Shown: positions 18,611 through 28,011 of the stretch, one piece after another
How positions within the stretch are numbered: position 1 is the first letter of the stretch
Layout of the letters: every line of letters starts with the position of its first letter
DNA from: RGEC01 sp964475595
GTDB lineage: Bacteria > Bacteroidota > Bacteroidia > NS11-12g > UBA955
Assembly (NCBI GenBank): GCA_964475595.1
Contig: CAYYXG010000006.1
Coordinates: 1-64,000, forward strand
DNA length: 64,000 nucleotides
Reading direction: 5' to 3'
Program-made: the position numbers and the translations under genes
The notes under the pieces: generated by a model
Database searches by the model: none
What the model was told of the DNA's origin: nothing
The model's input: only the letters and a program-made list of their open reading frames with translations

Positions 18611-21600
18611 TGCTGAAAAAGCTAACTTTTATACTGCTTTTGCTAGGGTCGATGCAATTTTCGACCGCCCAGACCGAAGTTTTTATGCAAAACGGACGAG
18701 TAAGGGTTTGCAAAGGCGTTTTTAAGGATAGCGAAAAAGGCAAAATCAAAGGGGATTATGATCATAATGAGAACTACACGCTTACATTAAGCGTGCCCGG
18801 TGCTAAGAGCATCTCCCTGAAATTCAAATCTTTCTGTATTGAAAAAGATAACGATGTTCTCAGTATTTTTGATGGCAAAGACACATTTGCACCCTTGATA
18901 GGAAGATGGACCGGCAATAAAGGACCGGGTACCATCAATAGCAAAGACAGCTTTATAACCATTCACTTTAAATCTGACAAAAGCGTTGCCTGCTATGGCT
19001 GGGAAGCCGATATTGTCACCACCATTATTCCGCCACCAACACCGGTATTTACGCTTAATGGAGCAGTAAAATGCAATGCAACCTCCTTCAAGGTAAACAG
19101 CAATCGCAGTATTCCATGCGACAGTATCAAAGCCATTTTGGGTTCCCTGACAGGGCCATTCGGAGCGGTAGGCATAACCTCCATCACACCAGACAATTGC
19201 TCAGGTGGCAAGGCCACCTCGTTTACCGTAAATATAGGCGGTCCCTTGTATCTTAATGGTAACTATACCTTCCAATTGAATGTTTACTGGAAAGATTTTT
19301 GCGATAGTGTATATTTAACACAAAGTAAATTAATATTCAGTGTTTCAGACTGTCCACTTAAAGTATTACTCAAAGCTGATTCGGATACCATTTGCAAGGG
19401 TAGTTGCACCTTTTTGCGGACTACGGTGAGTGGTGGTAACCCCGCCAAATACGTGTACACTTGGACGCCCACCCTCTCCGGAGCAGGGCCACACCGGGTT
19501 TGCCCAACCGTTAATACGCAATACATACTGAGGGTGACAGACGGCTCTTCCATACCCTCATCAGATACGGTTAACATTGTGGTCTTGGATCCGCCGGTTG
19601 CCATGGCCGATACAGAAATATGTTATTACGGGCCTAATATTTACCTCAGGGCAACACCCGCTGGTGGACGTTGGTACGGCTCAGGCATTGTGAATGCGAT
19701 AACGGGTGAGTTTAAGCCATCCACTTTTTGGGGGCAAAACAAAGTTTGGTATAAAATAGGGAGCTGTGCCGATACCGTCATGGTGAACAGTGTCGGGCCA
19801 TGGAACCTGGAAAACGTTTTCTGTCCCGGAAAACCGCCACAGGCCGTTTGGTGGTATGGTCCCTTAGGCGGCACATGGAGTGGCCCTAAAATCACGTCTG
19901 CCGGAATTTTTAATCCGGATGTCCCCGGAATTTACAAGGACACCTATACCTGGAAAGGTTGCAAGAGCGTCAAAACCATACGTGTAGAAAACATGGTGGT
20001 TCCCAAATTTGATACCACCTGCGAGTCCAGAACCACTGATACACTTTCATTTTCACCCAAAGGTATTTATCCCAACTGGTTTAGCGGTTTAACCAATTCC
20101 TACTGGGGTTGGTACAATCCCAGTCAGACAGGTGGTGCAGGCACCAAACTGATTATCTGGAATGGTGGTGGATGTAAAGATACCACCCGTTTGACCGTAC
20201 TGCCCAGTGAAGCCGGCCCTAATGACACATTCTGTCCGGCTGCCGGACTGAAAGTACTTGCCAACTTCAGGCCTTCTACCAACTACACCTGGACCGGCAA
20301 AGGAATCGTTTCACCCAATTTACCCGACTACGACCCTTCCTTCTACTTCGCCCTGGGCAAAGCCACTTATATTGATACTCTTACCCTTCGCAACGGGGTT
20401 TGTATGGACCGGAAATTTGTTCACCTGATTCCTACCAAAATCAACAAAAAAGACACCCAGTTTTTCTGTATTGAGAATCCTATACGCCTGCTAAACAATG
20501 CCCTGCTGGGTTTAAGCCCTGATGGTGGCTACTGGACCGGACCGGGCATTACNNNNNNNNNNNNNNNNNNNNNNNNNNNNNNNNNNNNNNNNNNNNNNNN
20601 NNNNNNNNNNNNNNNNNNNNNNNNNNNNNNNNNNNNNNNNNNNNNNNNNNNNCATATCATCACTTTTAGGAATAAGTGGGGCTGTACCGTTACTTTTACC
20701 ATCAAAGTTGACGCAACACCTGCCCTTTGGTTTGTAAATCCGGTTACCGATTTTTGTTTCAAAAACATGCAAACCACACTTACCGCTAATATTCCCGGTG
20801 GGGTGTTTTCAGGCAATGGTGTTTCTGGCAATCAATTTAATCCCTATTTGGCCGGAAGTGGCGCACACATACTCACTTACACCTTGGTTTCAGGTGCCTG
20901 CACGGCATCTACCTCCCTTAATGTTACTGTTATCGATACCCTAAAGGTGCAGGTTAATCCACCCACAGATACCATCTGTCCGGGTGAAATCGTGTGGTTG
21001 CGCGCTACAGCGACAGGAGGCGACAAGTTTTCTTATGCATTTGCATGGAGTAACGGACAAACCGGAAACGGAACTTTTGTAAGCCCTCTTACAACCACCA
21101 TTTACAACGTGGTGGTAACGGATGGTTGCAGTGAACCCGCAACTGCTTCTGTGCCCATCTACAGACATCCCAGGCCCTATTTTTCAGCCACTACCTCCCC
21201 CCCGGTTTGCTTTGGACAAAAAGGATGGATAAAGCTTCGCATGAAAGACGCCGACCCCTACCGCTTCACCTGGGATGTGAGCCCGGTTTACATTGGTGAT
21301 TCATTGAATGCCCTGAGTGGTAATCAATACCGGGTAACCGCAGTAAATCTTAAAACCGGCTGTATAGTAGATACCAGCATTGAAATTCCCGGCTACAAAG
21401 CCATTACAGCGGCTTTTATTGGCAGCATACCCAATGGTGCAAGTTGCCTGAGCCCCATATACCCCAACCTCCGTGTTTTCAATAATTGCATAGGTGCAGA
21501 AACCGGCACCTGGTATTGGGGCGACGGGAGCAGCGAACCCTTCGATCCGGGGATGAGCCCCAAGCACTTCTATAATGGTGAAAATAACCGCTACCGTGTG

Positions 21601-21951
21601 AAACTTGTGGTGCAAAATGCAGGCGGTTGCACCGACAGTGCAGAGGCAGATTACTGCTACCGCGATACGGTGGTTTACTATATTCCCAATGCATTCACCC
21701 CCAATAATGACGGCTTTAACGACAAGCTGGAATCGGTGGTAATTGGTGCAACCGAATTTGAAATGCTCATTTACAACCGCTGGGGACAGATTGTATTCAA
21801 AAGCAACAATGCATCGCAATTCTGGGATGGGACTTACAATGGTACACCCTGCCCTGAAGGTGTATATGCCTACCGTATTAAGTTTAAGGGTAGAAAAACG
21901 CCGAACAGACAGGATAAAGGCAGCATATTGTTATTGAGGCCCAAAAACTAG
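18610..21951 (+). CDS. Giant CUB-domain surface protein with CHU_C (T9SS type B) tail
   Basis: About 1113 residues, interrupted by 100 N at 20553-20652, so true length is unknown; both sides stay in one frame. Signal peptide MLKKLTFILLLLGSMQFSTA. Residues about 25-140 form a CUB-like domain (VSIFDGKD and CYGWEADI type features, two disulfide-type cysteine pairs). Then follow many Ig/PKD-like modules with the phrase family DTICxG and FCxxN. The C-terminus is the gliding-motility-associated CHU_C domain (YYIPNAFTPNNDGFNDK, IYNRWGQIVF, WDGTYNGTPCPEGVYAYRI), which directs secretion and surface attachment by the Type IX system. It is the last gene of the operon. A surface adhesin or scaffold is the likely role. 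Confidence 0.85.
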   Translation: MLKKLTFILLLLGSMQFSTAQTEVFMQNGRVRVCKGVFKDSEKGKIKGDYDHNENYTLTLSVPGAKSISLKFKSFCIEKDNDVLSIFDGKDTFAPLIGRWTGNKGPGTINSKDSFITIHFKSDKSVACYGWEADIVTTIIPPPTPVFTLNGAVKCNATSFKVNSNRSIPCDSIKAILGSLTGPFGAVGITSITPDNCSGGKATSFTVNIGGPLYLNGNYTFQLNVYWKDFCDSVYLTQSKLIFSVSDCPLKVLLKADSDTICKGSCTFLRTTVSGGNPAKYVYTWTPTLSGAGPHRVCPTVNTQYILRVTDGSSIPSSDTVNIVVLDPPVAMADTEICYYGPNIYLRATPAGGRWYGSGIVNAITGEFKPSTFWGQNKVWYKIGSCADTVMVNSVGPWNLENVFCPGKPPQAVWWYGPLGGTWSGPKITSAGIFNPDVPGIYKDTYTWKGCKSVKTIRVENMVVPKFDTTCESRTTDTLSFSPKGIYPNWFSGLTNSYWGWYNPSQTGGAGTKLIIWNGGGCKDTTRLTVLPSEAGPNDTFCPAAGLKVLANFRPSTNYTWTGKGIVSPNLPDYDPSFYFALGKATYIDTLTLRNGVCMDRKFVHLIPTKINKKDTQFFCIENPIRLLNNALLGLSPDGGYWTGPGIXXXXXXXXXXXXXXXXXXXXXXXXXXXXXXXXXXHIITFRNKWGCTVTFTIKVDATPALWFVNPVTDFCFKNMQTTLTANIPGGVFSGNGVSGNQFNPYLAGSGAHILTYTLVSGACTASTSLNVTVIDTLKVQVNPPTDTICPGEIVWLRATATGGDKFSYAFAWSNGQTGNGTFVSPLTTTIYNVVVTDGCSEPATASVPIYRHPRPYFSATTSPPVCFGQKGWIKLRMKDADPYRFTWDVSPVYIGDSLNALSGNQYRVTAVNLKTGCIVDTSIEIPGYKAITAAFIGSIPNGASCLSPIYPNLRVFNNCIGAETGTWYWGDGSSEPFDPGMSPKHFYNGENNRYRVKLVVQNAGGCTDSAEADYCYRDTVVYYIPNAFTPNNDGFNDKLESVVIGATEFEMLIYNRWGQIVFKSNNASQFWDGTYNGTPCPEGVYAYRIKFKGRKTPNRQDKGSILLLRPKN
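20553..20652. other. Assembly gap (100 N) in the CHU_C protein gene
   Basis: Exactly 100 N, the usual placeholder length. The flanks do not share sequence, so real bases are missing. The repeated Ig-like modules probably caused the break. Confidence 0.95.
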
Positions 21952-21986
21952 ATTGTTGGTAATTACAGCGGTTTGTACAGCAAGCT

Positions 21987-22784
21987 TTGAAAAAAACCAC
22001 CTTTATCTTATCCAAAATGGACTGCCCGTCCGAAGAGCAGCTTATTCGGATGAAGTTGTCGGATTTACCGCAAATTCAGTCGTTGGATTTTGATATCCCA
22101 AAACGCAAACTTACCGTCTACCACTCCGGCACTCATGAAAAAATTCATCTGCAACTCAATGACCTGAAGCTTGATACGGCCTTTTATGAGAGTATTGATG
22201 TAAATGAAACTGTTCATGCTACAGAGAGTATACACAAAGAACGAACGCTTTTGTGGCAGGTGCTTTCCATAAATGCCTTTTTCTTCGCTTTGGAGCTCAT
22301 TACGGGCTATGTATCCAACTCTATGGGACTTGTGGCGGATAGCCTGGATATGCTGGCCGACAGCATTGTCTATGGTATGGCGCTCTGGGCAGCGGGTGGC
22401 AGCGTTATGCGTAAAAAGAAAATTGCCCTGTTTGCCGGATATTTTCAGCTCTTACTGGCCATATTGGGTTTTATAGAAGTAATCCGTCGATTTATGGGTT
22501 CGGAGGCACCCCCTAACTACCTCATGATGGTATTTGTTTCTGTTTTTGCCCTAATGGCGAATGCTCTTTGTCTGTATCTGCTTCAAAAGAGTAAAAGCAA
22601 AGAGGCGCACATACAGGCCAGCATGATTTTCACCTCCGGAGATGTGTTTGTTAACCTGGGCGTAATGGCAGCCGCTCTGCTGGTATATCTGACCCAGTCT
22701 CCCTATCCCGATATCATCATTGGAAGTATTGTATTCGTGATTGTGGGCCGCGGTGCAATTCAAATCCTGAAACTCGCTCGTTAA
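21987..22784 (+). CDS. Cation diffusion facilitator with N-terminal metal-binding-like domain
   Basis: 265 residues from a TTG start (no in-frame ATG fits). The first 70 residues resemble a heavy-metal-associated domain (FILSKMDCPSEEQLIRM, one cysteine at 13). Six transmembrane helices follow. The second has the CDF metal site as VADSLDMLADS, with Asp118, Asp121 and Asp125, so DxxxD replaces the common HxxxD. The fifth has FTSGDVFVN, where the classic HxxxD first residue is not His. The protein lacks the long cytoplasmic C-terminal domain. It should export a divalent metal (zinc, cobalt or similar) by proton exchange; the altered site hints at different selectivity. It is monocistronic in appearance. 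Confidence 0.85.
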   Translation: MKKTTFILSKMDCPSEEQLIRMKLSDLPQIQSLDFDIPKRKLTVYHSGTHEKIHLQLNDLKLDTAFYESIDVNETVHATESIHKERTLLWQVLSINAFFFALELITGYVSNSMGLVADSLDMLADSIVYGMALWAAGGSVMRKKKIALFAGYFQLLLAILGFIEVIRRFMGSEAPPNYLMMVFVSVFALMANALCLYLLQKSKSKEAHIQASMIFTSGDVFVNLGVMAAALLVYLTQSPYPDIIIGSIVFVIVGRGAIQILKLAR

Positions 22785-22860
22785 ATCACCCCCAAAGGAG
22801 GTTACTGGTTGCAAAATCAAATTTCGCGGTCATATTGGCCCATTGTAAGCGGTATCATTG

Positions 22861-22868
22861 TAATTTCG
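22861..22868 (+). promoter_or_regulatory. Variant -7 box TAATTTCG for rqcH
   Basis: One base off TAnnTTTG (C in the third T position), 7 nt before the ATG at 22876. The same variant octamer occurs upstream of hppA. Confidence 0.4.
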
Positions 22869-22875
22869 CCACTTT

Positions 22876-24261
22876 ATGCAGTACTCATCAGCCCTCACCT
22901 ACCAGATTATTGGCTGTTATTTAAAACAAATACTGCACGATTCAACACTGACAAATGCGTATAGTACCCACAAAGATGCATTGATCCTGGAATTCAAATT
23001 ATTGGATAGAACGTTGTTTCAATGCATGATTCAGTTTGTGGAAGGAAATATATACTTTTTAAAACCGGATCAGCCCCTACAAGCTGGAAGAAAAGCCATT
23101 ATTCAGTTTAAAGCCATTCGTGGTGCAAGCGTATTGGATGTAATGGTTTTTGAAAATGAAAGGATGATATTGTTGCTGCTTTCAGAGAACAAACGACTGC
23201 TCATTAAAGGATTTGGACGCATGGGGAATGTTTTGTTAACAGAGGAAGGCATACCCATTCCGACTTCCCAGTTTAGACTGTCCTTAAAATCTGACCGTGC
23301 TTTAAATGTATCCGGTTTACTCAGTGAAGCCCGGTCGGTCAATTGTTCAAGCATACCCAATATAAGCATTTTTTCTGACAATTCCAAATTGTTTATAGAG
23401 CCCGCTGCGGACAGAAAAGCTTGGGGTAATGGCGCAGAAGGATTATTTGCATTTGCTGCTGATTTTGTTCGAAACAAACGGAGAGACGAATCCAAAAAAC
23501 AGTGGGAAAACCACTGGGCAAGAAAAATAGTCATGCACAGAGCCAGACTCCTGAAACTGGAGGAGCAGATGGCAGAAATGGAGAGTCGAAGAAGTTATAA
23601 AGAGCTGGGAGATATCGTTTTAGCGCATGCGCATCAAATAAAAAAAGGGGTAGGAACAGCACTGTTACAGGATTTTTATACCCAAAAACCCATCCGAATC
23701 AAACTCAATCCCGATATGGACGCGGCAGAGAATGCGGAACGTTTCTATCGCAAAGCCAAAAACGAAGGGCTTGAAAAAGCCCATTTGCTACATAATCTGG
23801 AAAATACATATTCGGCACTGCAGGCTGCTGAAGCAGAACTCAAGGCCATTACGGAAAATACCGGTCACAGCTATATCAGGCAAAACAATCCCACACAAAC
23901 GGCAAAACAAGCTGAAAGTAAGCCGTATAAAACCATGATGGTTGAAGGTTTTGAGGTATGGCTGGGAAAAAGCGCAACTGACAATGACATTATGCTAAAA
24001 ATGGCTTCCAAACAGGATTTATGGCTGCATGTGCGCGGCTATGCCGGTTCACACGTTATCATTAAGAAAAAAGGCAGCAGCTTTCCTGAGTCAGTTATTC
24101 TAAAGGCAGCCGAACTGGCGGCCAAAAACAGCAAAGCCAAAACCCAAAAGATGGTACCGGTTATCTACACCGAAAGAAAATATGTGAGCAAGCCACGCAA
24201 AGCGGCAGCAGGAGAAGTGGCTGTTTTGAAAGAAAAAGTGGTGGACGTTTACCTAAAGTAA
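22876..24261 (+). CDS. rqcH: RqcH/NFACT-family ribosome quality-control protein
   Basis: 461 residues. The N-terminal NFACT-N region (YQIIGCYLKQILHD...) is followed by a central coiled coil rich in Lys/Glu (about 215-310) and a C-terminal NFACT-R domain with the hallmark KQDLWLHVRGYAGSHVIIK (about 378-396). In bacteria with RqcH this protein binds stalled 50S subunits with peptidyl-tRNA and adds C-terminal alanine tails that mark the chain for degradation. Older annotation calls the family fibronectin-binding protein A. It is shorter than the Bacillus protein (about 570), as usual for Bacteroidetes members. It is convergent with uvrA, 19 nt apart, with no clear terminator between. Confidence 0.85.
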   Translation: MQYSSALTYQIIGCYLKQILHDSTLTNAYSTHKDALILEFKLLDRTLFQCMIQFVEGNIYFLKPDQPLQAGRKAIIQFKAIRGASVLDVMVFENERMILLLLSENKRLLIKGFGRMGNVLLTEEGIPIPTSQFRLSLKSDRALNVSGLLSEARSVNCSSIPNISIFSDNSKLFIEPAADRKAWGNGAEGLFAFAADFVRNKRRDESKKQWENHWARKIVMHRARLLKLEEQMAEMESRRSYKELGDIVLAHAHQIKKGVGTALLQDFYTQKPIRIKLNPDMDAAENAERFYRKAKNEGLEKAHLLHNLENTYSALQAAEAELKAITENTGHSYIRQNNPTQTAKQAESKPYKTMMVEGFEVWLGKSATDNDIMLKMASKQDLWLHVRGYAGSHVIIKKKGSSFPESVILKAAELAAKNSKAKTQKMVPVIYTERKYVSKPRKAAAGEVAVLKEKVVDVYLK

Positions 24262-24280
24262 AAATTTAGGTTAATAATTT

Positions 24281-27079
24281 TTATAGTTTGTCTTTCAGGT
24301 ATTTACCTGTATAGCTTTTAGGCTCTTTAACCAGATCTTCCGGAACACCCGCAAACAGAAGTTCTCCCCCATTTTCACCGGCTTCAGGCCCCATATCCAG
24401 CACCCAGTCTGCACATTTTACCACGTCCAGATTGTGTTCAATGCACAGAATGGTATTGCCCTTATCAATCAATGCATTAAAGCTGTTCATGAGTTTTTTA
24501 ATATCATGAAAATGCAAGCCAGTAGTGGGTTCATCAAAGATAAAAACAGTACCACCATCCTTATGGGGATTGGCTTTGCTAAGGTAATAAGCCAACTTCA
24601 CGCGCTGTGCTTCACCTCCGGAAAGGGTATGACTGCCCTGCCCCAGGGTAATGTAGCCCAAACCCACATCTTGCAAGGGCTTCAAACGCTCTCTGATAGA
24701 TTTATCATCGGCAAAAAACGATATGGCTTCATCTACGGTGAGCTGAAGAATATCGTGAATGTTTTTTTCTTTGTAAACCACCTCAAGTACATCATTTTTG
24801 AAACGCTTACCTCCACAGGCATCGCAAGGCAGCTTGATATCTGCCATAAATTGCATTTCAATCACGGTCTCGCCTTCACCCTGGCAACTATCACATCGGC
24901 CTCCATCCACATTGAAAGAAAAGTGGGCCGGTTTAAATCCTTTGAATTTGCTTAATGGCTGTGCTGCAAACAGCTCTCGAATTTCATCATACGCTTTTAC
25001 GTATGTTACCGGATTGCTTCTGCTGCTTTTGCCTATAGGATTCTGATCGACCAACTCTACTGCCTTCACCAGCTTCTTGGCGCCTTCAAGCGCCCTGTGA
25101 TGGCCGGTTTTGGTACTGATGTACTGTCCTATTTCCTTACTTAGCGATGGATATAATATTTGCTTTACCAGACTGGTTTTGCCACTTCCGCTCACTCCAG
25201 TAATGGCCGTAAATACCTCCAGCGGAAATTCTACGTCTACCTCTTTCAAGTTGTTGGCTTCCGCGCCAATAATTTTAATACTATGCTTCCATTTACGGCG
25301 GTTTTTGGGCACTTCTATCGATTCTCTGCCCGACAAATATTTTCCGGTAAGACTGTTGTCGTCAGTAATCAATGCGTCAAAATTGCCACTAAATACAACC
25401 TCTCCCCCTAACGCTCCCGCCAGTGGTCCCATGTCAATCACCTGATCTGCGGCCTTCATCACCTCTTCATCATGCTCTACCACAATGACTGTATTCCCCT
25501 CTTTTTGCAGCATTTTTAATACACCAATCAATCGCTCGGTATCTCTGCTGTGAAGGCCAATACTGGGTTCATCCAGAATATACATACTGCCGGTGAGATT
25601 GCTACCCAAACTCGTTGCCAGATTGATTCGCTGACTTTCACCGCCACTAAGGGTATTGCTTAATCGGTTGAGACTTAGGTAACCCAACCCCACATTTCGT
25701 AAAAAAGAAAGTCTTGAGACAATTTCCTCCAGTATTCGCTTGCTGATAACCATCTCATTTTCATCGTATTTTGCCGATGTAAAATACCGGTATGCACTGT
25801 TCACATTCATGAGTAGGATTTCCTGCAGATTCACCCTTTCCGGAATTTCCTCGCCAGGATTTACAGCCCTTAATTTTACATATCCTGCTTCTTTGCGTAA
25901 GCGGGTTCCCATGCAGTCCGGACATTGAGTTTTACCACGGTAGCGGGCCGACAACACCCGATATTGAATTTTGTAGGATTTTTCCTCTATGTACCGAAAA
26001 AAATCATGAATGCCCGGCAAGGTTTTGGTGCCATCCCACAGCAATTTCTTTTGCTCCTTGCTGAGTTCCCGATAGGGCTTGTGGATGGGGAAATCTGCAG
26101 ATAAAGCCAATCGGATAAAATCTTCGCGCCATGCCCCCATGGTTTCTCCTTTCCAGGGCGCCACGCAACCTTCATAAACGCTAAGCGATTTGTCGGGCAC
26201 CACCAAATCCTCATCAATGCCCAAAACACTGCCAAAACCCTCGCATTTGCGGCAGGCACCATAAGGATTGTTAAAACTCAAAAAGTCTTTAGTGGGAACC
26301 TCAAACGTAATTCCATCCCGCTCAAAACGGTTATTAAAAATCTGCAATTGCCCGTCATCCAAACGCACGGCGCATTCCCCCTGCCCTTCCCAAAAGGCCG
26401 TTTCAACAGCGTCGGTTAAGCGACTGATGAATTCGTCGTCCTGAAGATCCACATTTAATCGATCCAGAACGAGAAAATTATCTCCAGTTTCTGCCTTTCC
26501 GATTTCCAACAAATCTTCAATTTTTAGCATGCGATTGTTGATGAGCACACGGCTAAAACCATTTTGACGCAAAAGCTCCAATTTTTCTTTTTGCAGTATT
26601 TTATCGTTTAAAGGCGATAGTATTAATACAGAAGAATCTTGCGGCAATTGCATGACAAAATCCACCACATCCTTTACATCATCCCTTTTCACCTCCAACC
26701 CACTTACCGGGGAAAAGGTGTGCCCAATCCTGCTAAACAGCAGCTTTAGGTAATCATAAATTTCTGTGGAGGTGGCCACCGTGCTTCGCGGGTTGCGGGT
26801 ATTTACCTTTTGTTCGATAGCAACTGCAGGACACAATCCTAAGATATAATCTACTTCGGGCTTTTTCATGCGGCCCATGAATTGACGGGCATAGCTGCTC
26901 AAACTCTCTACATAACGCCGTTGCCCCTCTGCAAAAAGGGTATCAAAAACCAAACTACTTTTGCCAGAACCGGAAACACCTGTAACCACTGTGAAACTGT
27001 TGTGCCGAAATGTGGCATCAACCCCTCTAAGATTATGTTGTCGGGCATTTTTAAGGTATATGGCAATTTCTTTGGTCAC
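24281..27079 (-). CDS. uvrA: Excinuclease ABC subunit A
   Basis: 932 residues, normal length for UvrA, the DNA-damage sensor of nucleotide excision repair. Two ATPase modules are complete: Walker A GVSGSGKSSLVFD at residues 34-46 and GVSGSGKTSLVKQ near 630; signature motifs LSGGESQRINLA near 480 and LSGGEAQRVKLA near 815. Zinc-binding cysteines are present in both sites: CRKC and CPDC in the first (about 270 and 385), CDSC and CDAC in the second (about 730-755). The protein recognises lesions as a dimer and loads UvrB. No uvrB or uvrC is in the window. Nothing is missing or odd. Confidence 0.97.
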   Translation of the reverse strand: MTKEIAIYLKNARQHNLRGVDATFRHNSFTVVTGVSGSGKSSLVFDTLFAEGQRRYVESLSSYARQFMGRMKKPEVDYILGLCPAVAIEQKVNTRNPRSTVATSTEIYDYLKLLFSRIGHTFSPVSGLEVKRDDVKDVVDFVMQLPQDSSVLILSPLNDKILQKEKLELLRQNGFSRVLINNRMLKIEDLLEIGKAETGDNFLVLDRLNVDLQDDEFISRLTDAVETAFWEGQGECAVRLDDGQLQIFNNRFERDGITFEVPTKDFLSFNNPYGACRKCEGFGSVLGIDEDLVVPDKSLSVYEGCVAPWKGETMGAWREDFIRLALSADFPIHKPYRELSKEQKKLLWDGTKTLPGIHDFFRYIEEKSYKIQYRVLSARYRGKTQCPDCMGTRLRKEAGYVKLRAVNPGEEIPERVNLQEILLMNVNSAYRYFTSAKYDENEMVISKRILEEIVSRLSFLRNVGLGYLSLNRLSNTLSGGESQRINLATSLGSNLTGSMYILDEPSIGLHSRDTERLIGVLKMLQKEGNTVIVVEHDEEVMKAADQVIDMGPLAGALGGEVVFSGNFDALITDDNSLTGKYLSGRESIEVPKNRRKWKHSIKIIGAEANNLKEVDVEFPLEVFTAITGVSGSGKTSLVKQILYPSLSKEIGQYISTKTGHHRALEGAKKLVKAVELVDQNPIGKSSRSNPVTYVKAYDEIRELFAAQPLSKFKGFKPAHFSFNVDGGRCDSCQGEGETVIEMQFMADIKLPCDACGGKRFKNDVLEVVYKEKNIHDILQLTVDEAISFFADDKSIRERLKPLQDVGLGYITLGQGSHTLSGGEAQRVKLAYYLSKANPHKDGGTVFIFDEPTTGLHFHDIKKLMNSFNALIDKGNTILCIEHNLDVVKCADWVLDMGPEAGENGGELLFAGVPEDLVKEPKSYTGKYLKDKL

Positions 27080-27153
27080 GGATATTAAATGGGTCGCAAA
27101 GTTCGGTTATTTTAAGCCAGATGGGCTAAAAACCGTAAAAAAACATGTATAAT

Positions 27154-28011
27154 TCAGCGAATGGTATCCCTCGAAATGCTACTTCCTGCCCAAATACCTA
27201 CCCCATTGCGAATATTGGAAAAAACGGGGGTTGCTTCACCAAAAACCCCGGCCCCTGCTTTATAGTTTTCAATGCTCTGGAAATATTGAAAATACGGTTC
27301 GTTCAGACTTTCCGTAACAATTAGGTATTTGGGGGTTCCCTGGGCATAGCCAAACGGCGTGATAAATGCAATGCGTTTTTGTTGACCATCAAAGGTTCGG
27401 TCAGAAAAAACCCACGAACCATCTTCACTTACAATGGCTTCGTTTTCTATGGCCGCATCTCGGGTAACAGGTTGCAGCGTGTTCCACATGGCAGTAATAT
27501 CATCGTAATAAAACAATGAAATGCGGTAATAATTGTTTTCACTGGCCTTGTCATTGAGATTTACAGTCAGGGTACCAGTTGGATAGCCGGAGGTGTCAAG
27601 GTCTGTAGAATCTTTCCAGGTTGAAGGCACTGAAATGGCTTTTCCCGGCATGATCATTTCTGCATACACCTCATCAAAGCCGGGCGCTTTTACACTTACC
27701 CGATAATATTTCCCTGCATTGGCCCTAAATACGGTGTTTTCATATTTATCCGTACCGACATTGTAGGTAAACCCAACAGTATTGCCATTCTCATCACTGA
27801 TGGTCACCAATGCATTTTTGATGAATTCAACAGCGGCCGTGCTGCCCAGGGGAATGGTTTTGCTTACCTGTATTTCTATTTTATCCTGATCGTTAATCAA
27901 GGAATTAACTACCAACCGGTTACGACCACTTATTTCACTAAGATCCAGTTTGGTTTCACAGGCGGAAATCCCCCAAGCAACCACAATCAAAAAAAGTATT
28001 TTTTTCATCAT
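27154..28011 (-). CDS. DUF4249 lipoprotein, partner of the TonB receptor
   Basis: 285 residues. The lipoprotein signal MMKKILFLIVVAWGISAC places the lipidated cysteine at 18. The body fits DUF4249: an opening RNRLVVNSLINDQDKIEIQVSKT strand pair, the YYRVSVKAPGFDEVYAE unit, and YFQYFQSIENYKAG near the end. Genes of this family usually follow a TonB-dependent receptor, as here, where it begins at the base after the receptor stop. It is probably a surface or periplasmic-face lipoprotein helping the receptor take up its ligand, in the manner of SusD-like partners, though the family is uncharacterised. Confidence 0.8.
   Translation of the reverse strand: MMKKILFLIVVAWGISACETKLDLSEISGRNRLVVNSLINDQDKIEIQVSKTIPLGSTAAVEFIKNALVTISDENGNTVGFTYNVGTDKYENTVFRANAGKYYRVSVKAPGFDEVYAEMIMPGKAISVPSTWKDSTDLDTSGYPTGTLTVNLNDKASENNYYRISLFYYDDITAMWNTLQPVTRDAAIENEAIVSEDGSWVFSDRTFDGQQKRIAFITPFGYAQGTPKYLIVTESLNEPYFQYFQSIENYKAGAGVFGEATPVFSNIRNGVGIWAGSSISRDTIR

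Noticed and set aside
24434..24955. A 173-codon plus-strand frame opposite uvrA
   Set aside because: Antisense shadow of conserved UvrA zinc-finger and signature regions.
27109..27131. Hairpin after the DUF4249 gene as a terminator
   Set aside because: The stem needs a bulge and the T run is interrupted, so I could not support it.
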